Positions 35,371-48,068 are shown, counted from the stretch's first letter. The stretch: DNA of 64,000 nt from Hordeum vulgare subsp. vulgare (GCF_904849725.1 NC_058519.1:359321974-359385973); one strand, 5' to 3'. The notes: generated by a model not told the origin, from the sequence alone. Numbers and translations are program-made.

Positions 35371-35807
35371 CTGATGGGGATCATAGTTATTTCAAAAAAA
35401 TTCCTACGCCATGCAAGGATCTATCTATGGATAAACCAGCAACGAGCAAAGGGGTAGAGAATGTTCATACATTTCAAGATCGCTAAGTGGAAGCGTTACT
35501 ATGAACGCGGTCAATGGAGTTGTACTCGCAGCGATTGAGATCGCGGTGGATTCCGATCTATGCACTGAACGACGGTGCCTCCGCGTTCAACACACGTGCA
35601 GCCCGGTGACATCTCCCACGCATTGATCCACCAAGGAGGAGGGAGTGGTTGGGGAAGAGCTCCGACAGCACGACGGCTTGGTGATAGTGGAGCTACATGG
35701 TACTCGGGCAGAGCTTTGTTGAGCACTACGGAGGACGAGGAGGAGGAGGAGTAGGGCTGCGCCATGGAGAGATGAATTGTGTGTCTCCAAAAGGCCAAAT
35801 CCTCCAC

Positions 35808-35815
35808 TATATATA
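35808..35815 (-). promoter_or_regulatory. Downstream TATA box, R 5' LTR
   Basis: TATATATA, equivalent to 28891-28898; the copy able to drive R transcription. Confidence 0.65.
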
Positions 35816-36135
35816 GGAGGATAGGGAGGAGGTGCCCGCCCTTAGGGTTAGGGTAAAGGGGCGGTAGCCAAGGGGTGGAGGCGCCCTAGGGTGGGCCTTT
35901 GTGCCCAAGGGTGCCCTCCCATGCCTAGGGTTTGCCCCTCTCCACCCTTGTGCGCCTTGGGCTGACAGAGTGAGGCGCACCAGCCCACATTGGGATGGTT
36001 CCCTTTCACCTTTTGGCACATGTAACCTCTTGGGTCTGGTGGCCCCTGTCGGTGGACCCCCCCAAACCCTTCCGGTGGTCCCGGTACATTGCCGGTGACG
36101 CCCGAAACACTTCCGGTGTCCAAATCCTCACTTCC

Positions 36136-36142
36136 TATATAT
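36136..36142 (-). promoter_or_regulatory. Upstream TATA box, R 5' LTR
   Basis: TATATAT, equivalent to 29223-29229. Confidence 0.55.
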
Positions 36143-37109
36143 GAATATTTACCTCTGGACCATTATGAAGCTCCTCGTGATGTCCGGGATCTCATCCGGG
36201 ACTCCGAACAACCTTCGATAACGATGTACATTATTTCCCTATAACCCTAGCGTCATCGAACCTTAAGTGTGTAGACCCTACGAGTTCGGGAAGCATGCAG
36301 ATATGACCGACACACCTCTCCGGTCAATAACCAACAGCGGGGTCTGGATATACATGTTGGTTCCCACATGTTCCACGACAATCTCATCGGATGAACCACG
36401 ATGTCAACGATTCAATCAATCCCGTATGCAATTCCCTATGTCTACCAGTATGATACTTGCCCGAGATTCAATCGTCGGTATCCCCATACCTTGTTCAATC
36501 TCGTTATCTCTAAGTCTCTTTACTCATTTTGTAACACATCATGCAGTGGCTAACTTCTTAGTCACGCTGAGCTCAATATGATGATGAATTACCGAGTGGG
36601 CCCGGAGATACCTCTCCATGACACAGAGTGACAAATCTCAGTCTCTTCGTGCAACCCAACAGACACTTTCGGAGGTACCCGTAGTGCACCTTTATAATCA
36701 CCTAGTTACATTGTGAAGTTTGGTACAACCAATGCACTCCTACGATATCCGGGAGTTGCACAAACTCATGGTCTTAGGAAATGATACTTGACATTAGAAA
36801 AGCTTTAGCAGACGAACAACACGATCTAGTGATATGCTTAGGATGGGGTCTTGTCCATGACATCATTCCCCAATGATGTGATCCCATTATCAGTGACATC
36901 CAATGTCCATGATCACGAAACCATGATCATCTATTGATCTACGAGCTAACCAACTAGAGGCTCACTAGGGACACATGGTGATCTATATATTCACACATGT
37001 ATTACAGTTTCTGGTTAATACAATTATATAATGAATAATAGACAATTATCATGAACTGGAAATATAATAATAACAACTTTATTATTGCCTCTAGGCCATA
37101 TTTCCAACA

Positions 37110-37541
37110 ACTCTTGGGTTGTTCTATTATCTTAATTAGACTCCGAATAAATAAAGCGATGTTGTATTCAAGACGGACTCTTCCGAATACTTGGTGTGCA
37201 GTCCATGTCCAGGTGGTGATCAACATGTTTCCTCCCTGATGTAACTTATCTTGTGTAACCCTAGCACACCTGATATCTATATAAACTGGAGGGCTCTAGT
37301 TCATAGGACAAGTTATGTTCACTACTCCTAGGGTTAGGACCACAACATACGATCTCGAGGTAGATCAACTCTGTACTCAATACTCCACCATCAGTATAAA
37401 CAAGAGCATGCCATATTGTTTTACCTTCATCAAAAGGTCCCGAACCTGGGTAAACACCATCTCCTTTGTCACTTGTTACCCATCGATCCAAGATCCATAG
37501 TTTCGACCCCTACTCGAAATCAGCCGGTTTTGACACCGATA
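37110..37541 (+). repeat. H 5' LTR, remaining part
   Basis: Continues the LTR cut at 28455 (gggccag, then actcttggg). It contains a TATA box at 37278-37285 and ends gacaccgata, a mutated CA end, before the PBS region. The first five bases are the right TSD of R. Confidence 0.8.
37278..37285 (+). promoter_or_regulatory. TATA box of H LTR
   Basis: TATATAAA in ctatataaactggaggg, the conserved promoter block of this LTR type. Confidence 0.65.
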
Positions 37542-37560
37542 TTGGTGCTTTCATTGAGAG
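37542..37560 (+). other. Primer-binding region of H
   Basis: ttggtgctttcattgagag directly after the LTR end, the invariant phrase at this place in the group. I cannot name the tRNA with certainty. Confidence 0.5.
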
Positions 37561-39127
37561 TCCCGCTGAAGGGTCATTAGAAGGATCAATGGATCGCTTG
37601 GTCACCAGTGAAGGCACGATCATCTGGGGTATCTTCATCCTCGACCAACTCTTTCCGTTCAGCAACATTGTCCTGCATGTCGAATCAACTCGTCACCACA
37701 GCCGGATCGACAGGTTTGCCCTAGGCCAGGTAAACAAGTTCAACGAATTAGATTACATTGCTGATGGACAAGGCAATCTGGTCCTTGCTAAATTCTCAGC
37801 TTCGACCGAAGTGCCAGGAAACCCCGAAGCCTTGACTTCGGGTACCCTCTCTGACCTCGCGTCCGAGATGGTGAGTACTTCACATCCAGCTTTAATCGTG
37901 GATGTGACCATTGCGTTTGGGAATCAGGGGTTAACCTTGTCTGAGTACACTCTTTGTGCCAACTCACCAAAGATGAACTCCGCCAAAGCCCCGAGGACCA
38001 ATATCTCGGTGTCAAGCGAAATGTAAGCCCGGATCCAAACCTTGGAAATTTTGGACGTCCCGACCTCGATCTATGATTAGTCCGGCTTCGAGCTCGGACA
38101 CATTGAAATTTATTCCCCATCCACCTCCCACATAGTAGCCACTATCGATGACTTAATATATATGTTGGACTTATCTTTGGACGAGGCCGAAGACATATTT
38201 AGGAATGTCGATACATCGGCTCCTCCGCGACGGAACGATGGACCACCACCTCCACCTATGATGTCTAAATGGTGGACACCCTAAGGATAATAAATCCACA
38301 AGGAAGAGCGATGATGATACCCTAGTCAAAAGCAGTGGCGATGAACCCCAAAGGCGCCAGCATCACAAAAATCATAAGGCACGTAAGGGCAACGAAAGCA
38401 GTACCGAAACCGACGAAAAGGCCACATCAGATGACCCAGAGAACCATGTTGATCCTGCTGCTCCTGAACATAGCCTTGATGATTTGGAGGGACACATGGA
38501 TCTGAATAAGTTTGAGAACCTCGACGAATCCGAGGATAGCAACTAGCTCGCTCTTTCCAAAGAGGAGTGTTGTCTCGGAGATGAGGATTTCATTGTCCCC
38601 GAAGACACGTTGGATCAGGAATGACTCAAGCGACAACTAATAGCTACTTCCTGGAGCCTAAAGATCAAACAACAACAAATCAATGATGAACAAGACTTCA
38701 TGAATGACAGATGGACCCACATCCAAGCTGTCGTGGAAGGTTATGGCAAGGAACAGTAGGGACAAAATAAAATTTACCCGCGCTGCCGATTATTGTGAGA
38801 ATTCAAAGACGAAGCCTTTGAGCCCACACTTCATAGTCGCACTCAGGGCGACCAACCAGACCGCCCCCAAAAGGCTGGGACAGGACGACTGGCGACGCAG
38901 GGGAACAACTCGGACACCCTCGTAGACGAGGGAAGGAGCTGGTGCAACCCGAAGACCCGTCTGACATGCGGCAGAATTTGAAAGGTAGAGCAGGACAAAC
39001 AAGATCTATATATAGGTCGAGAGGACACACTCCCTCTATACAGGACGAATACCAAGCTTGATTCAATCATCATGATATACTTTGAGAGCCAACCTAGAAT
39101 AGGACTTCATCCGACCTCCGACATGAT
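37561..39127 (+). mobile_element. H leader and degraded 5' gag
   Basis: Internal sequence of H up to the recognisable gag domain. One open stretch of 186 codons (37466-38026) begins inside the LTR and has no domain. Acidic, repeat-poor frames at 38150-38720 may be the N-terminal part of gag, but stops prevent a firm call. Confidence 0.5.
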
Positions 39128-39423
39128 GTGGCCCGGGTTATAAGTGTTGCTCACCCAATGTGCTTTAGGGATGAGGTGATGCAGCACCAGTTCCTTGAAG
39201 GGTTCACACCCGTTAATATAGAGCAATATGACATGACAACGGACCCAGCCGTGTGGACTGAAGATTTTCTTCTCCACATACATATGACCCAAGGTGATTA
39301 CCTCCACGCCATAAAATATTTACCATTAAAGCTTGAAGGACCAGCGTCACATTGACTGAATAGCCTCCCCGAAAACTCTATTGGGAGCTGGAAGATCACG
39401 AGGATGCCTTCCAAGCTAATTTT
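39128..39423 (+). pseudogene. gag: H gag, 5' part, cut by element E
   Basis: Retrotransposon gag domain: FTPVNIEQYDM, DPAVWTEDFLLHIHM, HAIKYLPLKLEGPASH then a TGA, then NSLPENSIGSW. The reading frame is cut at 39423 by element E and goes on at 57083 with GTYARPPGFDDLSHIV and FWNRFLTKKTQI, with a single TSD copy removed. Besides the insertion it carries its own nonsense codons, so H was probably already defective or has decayed since. Gag would form the particle. Confidence 0.85.
39419..39423. repeat. TSD of element E, left copy (atttt)
   Basis: Exact copy at 57078-57082; lies in H gag. Confidence 0.9.
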
Positions 39424-40941
39424 TGATAACCCACAAGTATAGGGGGTCAATTGTAGTCCTTTTTTATAATTAAGAGTACGAACCCAACGAGGACAGGAAG
39501 GAAATGACAAGCGGTTTTCATCAAGGTAATTTCTACAAGCACTGAAATAGCAGTAACAAGTTGTTTGATAGCAAGAAAATTGTAACAAGTGACAAGTAGC
39601 AATAGTAACAATAGGTCCAGCAAGGTATCCCAATCTTTTTGTGGCAAACGACAGGCCAAAACAGATTCGTATAATAGGCAAAGCATTCTTGAGTGCACAT
39701 GGGAATTTCATCTAGTCACTTTTGTCATGTTGGGTTAATTCGCGTTTGGTATTTTGATAATTTGGTATGTTGGTGGACCGGTGCTTGGTTGCTATTCTTA
39801 ACTGAAAAAACCTCCCACTTACGATTAACCCTCCCACAAGCATCCACAACTACGAGAAAAGTATTAAGAATAAATTCTGACCATAGCATTAAACATAGGG
39901 ATCCAAATCAGCCCCTTACGAAGTAGTGCATAGACTAGGGTTTAATTTTGTGTCACCCTTGCAACCGACCCTCTAATTACTGCTCCACAATGCATTCCTT
40001 AGGCCCAAATCTGGTGAAGTTTTAAGTAGTCGACATTCACATAACACCACTAAGCGAATCCCAACATTCATATCATCAAAATATCGAACGAATATAAACT
40101 TCACATGACTACCTGCAACATGATTTCTCTCGTGGCCTCAAGAATAAAAGTAAGTATTCACAAGTAATAAACATGTTCATTATCAAAGAGGTATTAAAAT
40201 TGCATAATGGATCTGAACATATGACCTTCCACCAAATAAACCATAAGCACCAACTACAAGATGTAATTAACACTACTATACAGACCCGAGGTACCAATCC
40301 GAGGTTTCGGTACAAGCTTGAGTAGAAGAGATCAACTAGGGATTTGAGAGGAGATGGTGTTGATGAATATTTTGATGAAGCTTGGCCTCCCCAAGATGAT
40401 AAGGTTGTTGGTGATGACGATGGCTTCGATTTCCCACTCCGGGAGGGAACTTCTTCCGACGGAATCGCTTCGCCAGAGGGCAAAAGTATTCCTACCTATG
40501 TTCCGCCTCGAGACGGCGGCGCTTCATCCCGAAAGTCCTCCTCTTAATATTTTGGGGTGAAAGAGATTTTATACCAGAAGATGATCTCTAGAGGTGGGCC
40601 AGGTGGCCCACTAGACATCAAGCCACGCAGGGGAGCCTGGCGTGCCCTGGTGTCTAGTGCCCACTTGGTATCCCCCCCCTCCTCTACTTCTTCGCTCCAG
40701 TATTTTTTATTTATTGTAAAATAAATCTCCGTAAATTTTCAGCCTAGTTGGAGATGTGCAGAATAGGTATCTCTGACGTAGCTTTTTCAGGTCCAGAATT
40801 CCATCTATCAGCATTCTCCTACTTGATGTAAACCTTGCATTTCATGAGAGAAAAGGCATTAGAATTTCTCCACCAAGTAGCAAAATGCATAAAAAGACTA
40901 TAAATAACACTAACAAAACATGATGCAAAATGGACGTATCA
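39424..40941 (-). repeat. 3' LTR of E
   Basis: 1518 bp, tgataaccc..gtatca on the plus strand (minus-strand start TGATACGTCCATTTTGC). It holds a GC-rich hairpin at 40607-40662 and a short gene-like block at 40350-40545 that is less well conserved in the 5' LTR (53870-54016). Confidence 0.95.
40607..40662. repeat. GC-rich hairpin in E 3' LTR
   Basis: cccactagacatca pairs with tggtgtctagtgc across a GC-rich loop. The same hairpin occurs at 54080-54132 in the 5' LTR and at 43081-43134 in the interior. Confidence 0.7.
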
Positions 40942-40957
40942 ACTCCTCCAAGCTTAG
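40942..40957 (-). other. Polypurine tract of E
   Basis: The minus strand reads ctaagcttggaggagt directly before the LTR start TGATACG. Confidence 0.9.
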
Positions 40958-43339
40958 ACCTATATTGTCCTCAAGAGAAACCCGATAACGAAAATCATGA
41001 CCACATGCTTTGAGAGAGAGTTGTCGATAAAAACAAAATACCGACATAGCAGCATCATGCTCGTTATTATAACACCAAATAAAAATTTATAAAATACTTC
41101 ATCACAACATTTTCATCATATAACTTTTATCATAAAGGCTTTTTATAAATAAGGAGCAATTCATCACAACATCGAAGTATGAAGCATAAGCTCTATCAAA
41201 AACAAACAAACTATGTTCTCAGTAAAACTTTGCAACATACTTTCAGGAAGGGTCACATATGAGAGCTTTTAAGAAAGTCTACATACTCAACCATAATTTT
41301 GTGTTCCATGATTGCTAACACTCACCGCATACATATGAGAAAAAGGTTTCAACTGGGCACATAGAAAGACAGGAGGTTAGAGTGTTGCGTCCAAACGTAT
41401 TCACCTTAAGGGTGATGTAAACGATAATAACTCATGACCACCCACATTCAGGTGGATATATATGTTTAGATATTTCCCACCACATGATGCTTGCCAAAGA
41501 GAAGATAAAGGAAGTGGAGGAAAATACTTTGACACTTGCACAGAAGTAAATATATAAAGGTAAAAGATAGTCCCTTCACAGACGGAAGCAGAGGTTGCAT
41601 GCGATTTTTGGTTGTATACTAAATCTCTTAGTGCAAAGTAATGTTATGTTATATCGCCCCTTGTGATGGCAACCTTTATTATGCAGTCTTTCGCGTTTAT
41701 TATCGCCATCACAAGTTTGTACGACGCTTAATTTCCCTTACACTAAAAGAGCAAACATGTTTAGAAGCAATTTGTATTGCTTTATACACCGATGACAACT
41801 TACTTGAAGAATCTTACTCAATCCATAGGTAGGTGTGGTGGACTCTCATAACATGGATTTGGGTTTAAAGTTTTGGATGCACAAGTAGTATCTCTACTTA
41901 GTGCGGAGTTTTGTCTAGCAAATGCATTGGGCAACCACCACATGTTAGAGGATCTATAACTATATAACTTCTATGTGAATGTGAACAATCATAAATCATT
42001 ACATTGTCTTCCTTGTCCATTGTCAACAGTTTTGGCATATTATAATTAATGGGGGCTCACAATTCATAAAAGATGTCAAAGATAGTGTATTTGCATGTAA
42101 ATAATCTCTTACCTATTAATTATTTCATGTGTTGCATCACCAACCAATGCTATATTTGTCAACCTTCAATAAATTTTAACCACTTATATGTTTTCTTATG
42201 TGATGTCACTACTTACTATAGGATTGGCATATGGTATTTTTCATTATTTCCCTTTATTTTGATTGCAGCAAGAAAGTAAAGTAACAAAACTCAAACTAAA
42301 CTTTATAATATAACTCCCACTCGATTACATAGACAAATAGATAGATCACGAAACTAGCACTCAAACGAAAAGAAACGAACTAAACTTTTATTTGACTAAA
42401 TCAAGAAATAACAAAAGATCAAACTAAGATGGATAAATACAAATAAGAGTAATGGTGATACGGTACTGGGGCGACTCCCCAAATCTTTGCCCAAGCCAAG
42501 GGGAGTGCCCATACCCGTGTACTCAAGTCTCCTTCTTTGGTAGTGAAGATGGTAGTAGATTCTTAGCAATAATTCCCCTCAGGATACGATTTTCCTCATT
42601 GAGATTGTTAGTTAGATGTTTGAACCCATTATTTCCATACATAGATTTCGATGACATCTAAAGCACCGTCCACCCATGGATGTATTCTAGTTGTAGGGAA
42701 AAAAGCAGCACTCCTTCTCAAGTTACTATAAGAGATGAACTTAGCATTGGGAGGTTTAACCGAATCTGGTAGGACTGAACTTGTGAATTCCTCGTGCCAA
42801 CCATCATAATGAAGGGGAGAAGTGAATCCCTCCTTGCTAGTTGCTTTCGCCCCCCCTTAGCTCCATGTTCATCATCCAAGCATATTCTTCTAAGTGGTTG
42901 GAGGAGGAACAAGACATGATGCCCGACTTGATAGTTGTGACTGGAAAATAGTACGAAACGAGAACACATGATTTCTCCGTGGTACTAGGGTCAAATCATT
43001 GGGAGATATATATAGAGAATTTTTATACAGGGGAATACGTGTTCCACAAGAAAACAGAGCTAGGAAGGTGCACGAGGGGCCCACTAGACATCAGGCCGCG
43101 CGAGGAGGCCCTGTCGCGCCCTGGTGTCTAGTGGACACCTGGGTTGCCTTCCCGTGTGTTTCTCAATTTCCTAATATTTTCTAAAAATCCAAAACTGCGA
43201 GAAAATATTTTTGCGGAATTTTTTGAGCCCGTTTACTTACATTATCACAGACCTATTCCTTTTAAGGGTTCTGGAGTGTTTTGTAAGGTCTCCCTAATGT
43301 GCTCCTCCGGTGACATGGTTTTGGATAATATTTGTTTCA
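40958..43339 (-). mobile_element. E 3' non-coding region
   Basis: 2.4 kb between integrase and PPT. Some Athila elements carry an env-like frame here; I see none. A hairpin is at 43081-43134, and a PPT-like purine word at 42478-42515 (minus strand cttggcttgggcaaag). Confidence 0.7.
43081..43134. repeat. Copy of the E LTR hairpin inside the element
   Basis: ccactagacatcagg and ctggtgtctagtgg enclose ccgcgcgaggaggccctgtc. Flanking bases do not follow the LTR, so only the hairpin block is shared. Confidence 0.65.
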
Positions 43340-44511
43340 ACATTAATAGGTGTATCTGAAATATAGTGCTTTATTCTGTGTCCATTGACCACCTTTGGGT
43401 TAGTGCCTTCAGGGTTATTAATCATAATAGCTCGAGACTGGTAAACTTCTTCGATGATATATGGTCCTTCCTATTTGGAGAGAAGTTCTCCTGCAAAAAA
43501 TCTATGACAAGAATTGTACAATAGAACATATTCACCAACTTTGAATTATCGCTTTTGGATTCTTTTGTCATGCCATCTTTTAACCTTTTCTCTGAATAGT
43601 TTGGCATTTTTACAAGCTTGGGTTATCCATTCATCTAACGAGCTAATATCAAATAACCTATTTTCACCAGCAAGTTTGAAATCATAGTTGAGTTCTCTAA
43701 TTGCGTAACAGGCTTTATGTTCTAGCTCAAGAGGTAAATGACATGCTTTCCGATAAACCATTTTCTAAGGAGACATGCCCATAGGATTTTTATAAGTTGT
43801 TCTGTAGGCCCACAATGCATCATGTAATTTCTTACATCAATTATTTTGGGACCTATTGACACACTTCCACAATATTAATTTTATTTCTCTATTGGTTAAT
43901 TCTACTTGACCAGTAGACTCAGGATGATAGAGAGATGCAATTCTATGGTTTACGTCATTTCTAGCAAGCAACTTATGAAAAGCACCATGAATAAAGTGTG
44001 AACCACTATCACTCGTTAAATATCTAGGGACTCCAAAAGGTGGGAAAATAACTTCCTTAAGCATCTTAATAGAGGTGTTACGATCAACACTATTGGTTGG
44101 AATAGCTTCTACCCATTTAGTGACATAATCAACATCAACCAGAATATGTGTATACCCATTAGAGGAAGGAAAAGGTCCCATATAATCAAATCCCCAAACA
44201 ACAAATGGTTCGAAAACAAGAGAATAATTCATAGGAATTTCCTGAAGTCTACTAATATTACCAATTCTTTGACATTCATCACAAGAAAGGATAAACTTAC
44301 GAGCATCTTTGAAAAGAGTAGGCCAATAAAATCCAGACTGTAATACCTTGTGTGTAGTTCTATCTCCCGCATGGTGTCCTCCATAAGCCTCGGAGTGGCA
44401 CTTCTGAAGGATGTGTTCTTGTTCATGCTCAGGTATACAACATCTAATAATTCCATTTACTCCCTCTTTATAAAGATGTAGCTCAACCCAAAAGTAATGT
44501 CTTAAAATCAA
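43340..44511 (-). pseudogene. pol: E integrase
   Basis: Zinc-finger region HHAGDRTTHKVLQSGFYWP with CDECQRIG, then the D,D-35-E core: Asp in FDYMGPFPSS, Asp in TSDSGSHFIH, Glu in GQVELTNREIK. The C-terminal domain follows (RKACHLPLELEHKA, KVKRWHDKRI, then after a stop GPYIIEEVYQSRAI). A stop after about residue 224 and others in the C-terminal part break it. The family role is insertion of cDNA into the genome. Confidence 0.9.
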
Positions 44512-45299
44512 AGAAGATTTTTTTTCTTTTGTTGATAGGTGAAACTAGGTGGTGTGTATTTAGCAACAATGTAATTAGCATAATCAGAAAACCATGTTGT
44601 ATTATGAGAAACATTAACCACAACTAGTTGTTCATCAGGAAAATTATCATCAATTGGTAGTGGGTCATCACGAACATTTTCTAACCTAGACAAGTTATCA
44701 ACTACGGGGTTCTGAGCTCCTTTCTTATCAATGATACGCAAATTAAATTCTTGTAGCAAGAGAACCCACCTAATAAGTCTAGGCTTAGAATCTTTATTTT
44801 ACATAACATATTCAATAGAAGCATGATTAGTGTGAACAATTACTTTAGAATCAACAATGTGATCTGAATTTATCACAAGCAAGTACAACTGCTAAGAATT
44901 CTTTCTCAATGGTAGCATAATTTTTCTGGGCACTGTCTAAAGTTTTACTAGCATGATGGAGAACATTTAATTTCTTATCAACGCTTTGTCCTAGAACAAC
45001 ACCAACAACTTAATCACAAGCATCACACATATTTTGAAAAGGCAAGTTCCAATCAGGCGGTTGAACAATAGGTGCGGAAGTTAAGGCTTTCTTCAGTGTT
45101 TCAAAGGCTTCTACACAATCAACATCAATAACGAAAGGAACAAACTTTTGTAATAGATTAGTAAGAGGCCTAGAAAATTTAGAGAATTCTTTAATAAACC
45201 TCCAACAGAAACCAGCATGACCAAGAAAACTATGGATACCTTTAATATCTTTAGGGCATGGCATCTGCACAATTGCATCAACTTTAGCCTTATCCACCT
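44508..45299 (-). pseudogene. pol: E RNase H and connection domain
   Basis: VDAIVQMPCPKDIKGIHSFLGHAGF and FSKFSRPLTNLLQK (45010-45297) are the RT-RNase H joint of Athila-type pol; [23 protein letters not shown] (44508-44759) is the end of RNase H. The two are in different phases and a stop precedes each. Confidence 0.85.
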
Positions 45300-45960
45300 C
45301 AATACCCCGTTCGAAAATTTATGACCCAAGACAATACCTTCATTCACCATAAAGTGGCACTTCTCCCAATTCAAGACAAGGTTAGTTTGCTCACATCTCT
45401 GCAAAACTCGATCAAGGTTTCTTAAGGAATCATCAAAAGAAGTTCCATAAGCCAAAAAATCATCCATGAAGACCTCAACAATATTTTCACAAAAATAAGA
45501 CAATATAACAGGCATACATCTTTGGAAGGTAGCAGGTGCATTGCAGAATCTAAAAGGCATACACCTATAAGCATAGGTTCTGAAAGGACAAGTAAAGGTG
45601 GTTTTCTCTTGATCAGGTTGTGACACGGGTATTTGAGAGAATCCAGAATAACTATCTAGAAAGAAAAAAAATTGTGTGCTTTGATAATCTTTCTAGCATT
45701 TGGTCTATGAAAGGTAAAGGATAATGATATTTTCTAGTATCTTTGTTTAATTTTCTAAAATCAATTTCCGTTCTATAGCCATTCACAATTATTTGTGGAA
45801 TGAGTTCATTTTTATCATTAGTAACAAAAGTAAAACCTCCTTTCTTAGGAACACAATGAACGAGACTTACCTATATACTATCAGCTATGGGATAAATTAT
45901 ACCTGCTTCCATAAGCTTTAGTATTTCATATCTTACCAGTTCTTTCATTTTGGGATTAAG
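45300..45960 (-). pseudogene. pol: E reverse transcriptase
   Basis: Gypsy RT. KLMEAGIIYPI lies near 45900, the first catalytic Asp in FLDSYSGF near 45665, and the FMDD box in VFMDDFLAYG near 45475. Stops and frameshifts lie before FLDSYSGF and after HKFSNG. It would copy element RNA into DNA. Confidence 0.9.
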
Positions 45961-46101
45961 TCTTCATTGGTGATCAACAATGGGTTTAGCATGAGGTTCC
46001 ATATTAATCTTGTGCTGACGGAGAGTGGGACAAATTCCCTTAAGATCATCAGGAGTATACCCAATAGCAACTCGGTGATTCCTTCAAGTTTTTAAGAATC
46101 T

Positions 46102-46347
46102 TTATTCTTCATGCTCTATAAGGTTAGCACTGGTAATAATGGGATATATCTTCTTTTCATCAAGATAAGCATATTTCAAAGTATCGGGTAATTGTTTTAA
46201 TTCAAACACAGGTTCACGCTTGGGTGGAGGAGGACCTCCTAGAGTTTCAACAGGCAAGTTGTGTGTAAGGATAGGTTTTTGCTCAAAGAACATATTGTCT
46301 AATTCATTTCTTTCATGCATATGCATATCGTTTTCATGGTCTATCAA
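46102..46347 (-). pseudogene. pol: E protease-RT linker, unit 1
   Basis: 81-codon stretch (LKQLPDTLKYAYLDEKKIYPII) typical of the region just before RT in Athila-type pol. It ends at a stop near 46102, before the RT part. Identical in units 2 (48527-48772) and 3 (50952-51197). Confidence 0.75.
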
Positions 46348-46489
46348 ATATTGTTCTAATGGATCCGTAGGAGGAATGGAAATATAAGCAAGACCAATTA
46401 CTTCATCTTTACTACGAAATTACTTGTCATGGGGTTGCTTACTAAACTTGGAGAAATGAAACTCATGGGACATACCGCCAAAACTAACA

Positions 46490-46793
46490 CTAGAAGTTTC
46501 CTTTTTGCAATATGTGAGCATTGATAGTGTTCAAGAAGGGTCTACCACATATTATGGGACAAAGATTAACTTGTGGTGAGCCAAGTACTAAAAAATCAGT
46601 AGGGTATTTTACTTTTCCACACAAGACTTCAACATCTCTAATAATCCCAAGTGATGAGTTGGTGTCTCTATTAGCAAGTTTAATAGTAAAATCTACGTCT
46701 TGTATCTCAGCAGATGCTATATCCTGCCTAATTTCCTTATATAAGGTAAAATGGATAGCACTAACACTAGCACCCATATCACATAAACTATGA
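46490..46793 (-). pseudogene. pol: E aspartic protease, unit 1
   Basis: Contains DMGASVSAIHF, with the Asp of the retropepsin active site just before the open stretch, then LADRS-like LANRDTNSSLGIIRDV, DFLVLGSPQ and ICGRPFLNTINA, the family's C-terminal block. The frame shifts one base upstream of the active site (46717-47214 runs on in another phase). Copies at 48915-49218 and 51340-51643 are identical. Confidence 0.85.
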
Positions 46794-47214
46794 TAGCAAT
46801 ATCTCCTATTTGGACTGAAATGAGAGGCATGCCAACAACACGTCTATTCTTATCTTTAGTAGGAGGTTTTGCAATTCTAGCAACTTCATTATAGAAATAG
46901 ATAACTTGCCCATCAATATTGTCTACCAAGTGATCTTTAACCATAGAAGTAGTAGGTTCTACCTTAATTTGCTCTGAGGCTTTGGTTGTTATAACATAAC
47001 TTTTGTTAACCACAGTTGAAGTTTTAGCATGTACCTTTATCCTAACAGGTAAAGGTGGTTTCTCGATATAAGCAGTAGGCACAACTGGGTCAACATTGTA
47101 AATGATAGTTTCAGCATCAACTTTAATTGGTTCTTCAATTTTTTTATTTAATTGGTGGATGATATTTAAACCATTTCTCTTTAGGGAGATCATCATGAGG
47201 AGCAAAGGTATCAC
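46717..47214 (-). pseudogene. gag: E gag-protease spacer, unit 1
   Basis: 165 codons including KNRRVVGMPLISVQIGD just before protease; Lys/Val-rich and without a domain. Its last 30 or so residues are out of phase with protease. Copies at 49142-49639 and 51567-52064. Confidence 0.65.
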
Positions 47215-47321
47215 AGAATGAGGCTACTATCTCAGAATCGAAGTCCATACTTAGTGCTAAAATAATTGTAAGCAACGGTGTTCATAAAAGATTTAATACA
47301 ATCAAACTTAGGTTTTATACC

Positions 47322-47990
47322 TCACTCTTTACCTTCATAAAGCTCCCAATCTTCAGAGTTGGATTTAAGTCTTTCTACAATTTCCCACCTGAATTCAATA
47401 GTTTTCGTCATAAAAGAACCAGCGCAAGAAGTATCGAGCATGGTTTGATCATTATGAGAAAGCCGAGCATAAAAATTCTGAACACTAATTTCCCTCGAGA
47501 GCTCATGATTGGGGCATGAATATAACATTGACTTCAGCCTCCCCCAAGCTAGAGTGATACTTTCTCCTTCATGAGGCCAAAAATTATAGATAAAATTCCG
47601 ATCATGATGAATAAGATGCATAGGATATTTTTTTTGGTGAAACTCCAATTGCAATTGATTCCAGTTCCAAGATCGTGTATCATCACATAGCCTATACCAT
47701 GTCAATGATTTTACCCGCAAAGATAAATGGAAAACCTTCTTATTAAATTCATCTCCGGATAAACCTGCAAGCATAAATAACCCACAAACTTCATCCACAT
47801 AGATTAGGTGCATATCAAGAAGTTTTATTCCATCTCCTTCATAAGGATTAGCTAGCAATTTCTCTATCATACCCGAAGGAATTTCATAATAAACATATTC
47901 AGTAGGTTTAGCAGGTTGAGGGCCAACACTTGGTGTTTCCGGTCAAGGTGAAGATACCCCAAACAAGCCCCTCAAAGGATTACTTTCCAT
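47322..47990 (-). pseudogene. gag: E gag, unit 1
   Basis: Starts MESNPLRGLFGV at 47990, then an in-frame TGA at 47943-47945, then a long open part from 47870. Athila-type gag motifs are NPYEGDG, CGLFMLAGLSGDEF, DRNFIYNFWPHEGESI and CPNHELS. It ends at 47322 in a stop, with no zinc knuckle recognised after it. Gag would assemble the particle and bind RNA. The TGA is shared by all three units, so it predates the triplication. Confidence 0.9.
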
Positions 47991-48068
47991 AGTGACAAGT
48001 AACAGTAAATTTTAGAGTGTAATATAAATTTTCCCTTACCAAATTCCTCTTACCAAAGGTGCTTCACT

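Larger units (their letters stand above)
28456..37109 (-). mobile_element. Full-length copia element R (BARE-1/Angela-like)
   Basis: 8654 bp on the minus strand. LTRs lie at 28456-30197 and 35372-37109, with a PPT next to the first, a mutated PBS next to the second, and gag, protease, integrase, RT and RNase H in the copia order between them. The LTR start TGTTGGAAATATGCC and the gcaagtgggagac PPT are those of the BARE-1/Angela/WIS group. The polyprotein frame is broken by nonsense codons in gag and at least three frameshifts, so the element is dead. It sits in H's 5' LTR. Confidence 0.95.
35372..37109 (-). repeat. 5' LTR of R
   Basis: 1738 bp, from tgatggggatca to catatttccaaca. The outer end adjoins TSD actct. 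TATA motifs at 35808-35815 and 36136-36142. Confidence 0.95.

Noticed and set aside
37466..38026. 186-codon open frame in H leader as a gene
   Set aside because: It begins inside the LTR and crosses the PBS; no domain is recognisable, so it is leader sequence.
40958..43339. env-like gene in E
   Set aside because: Some Athila elements have one here, but no open frame longer than about 85 codons and no signal or membrane pattern is seen.
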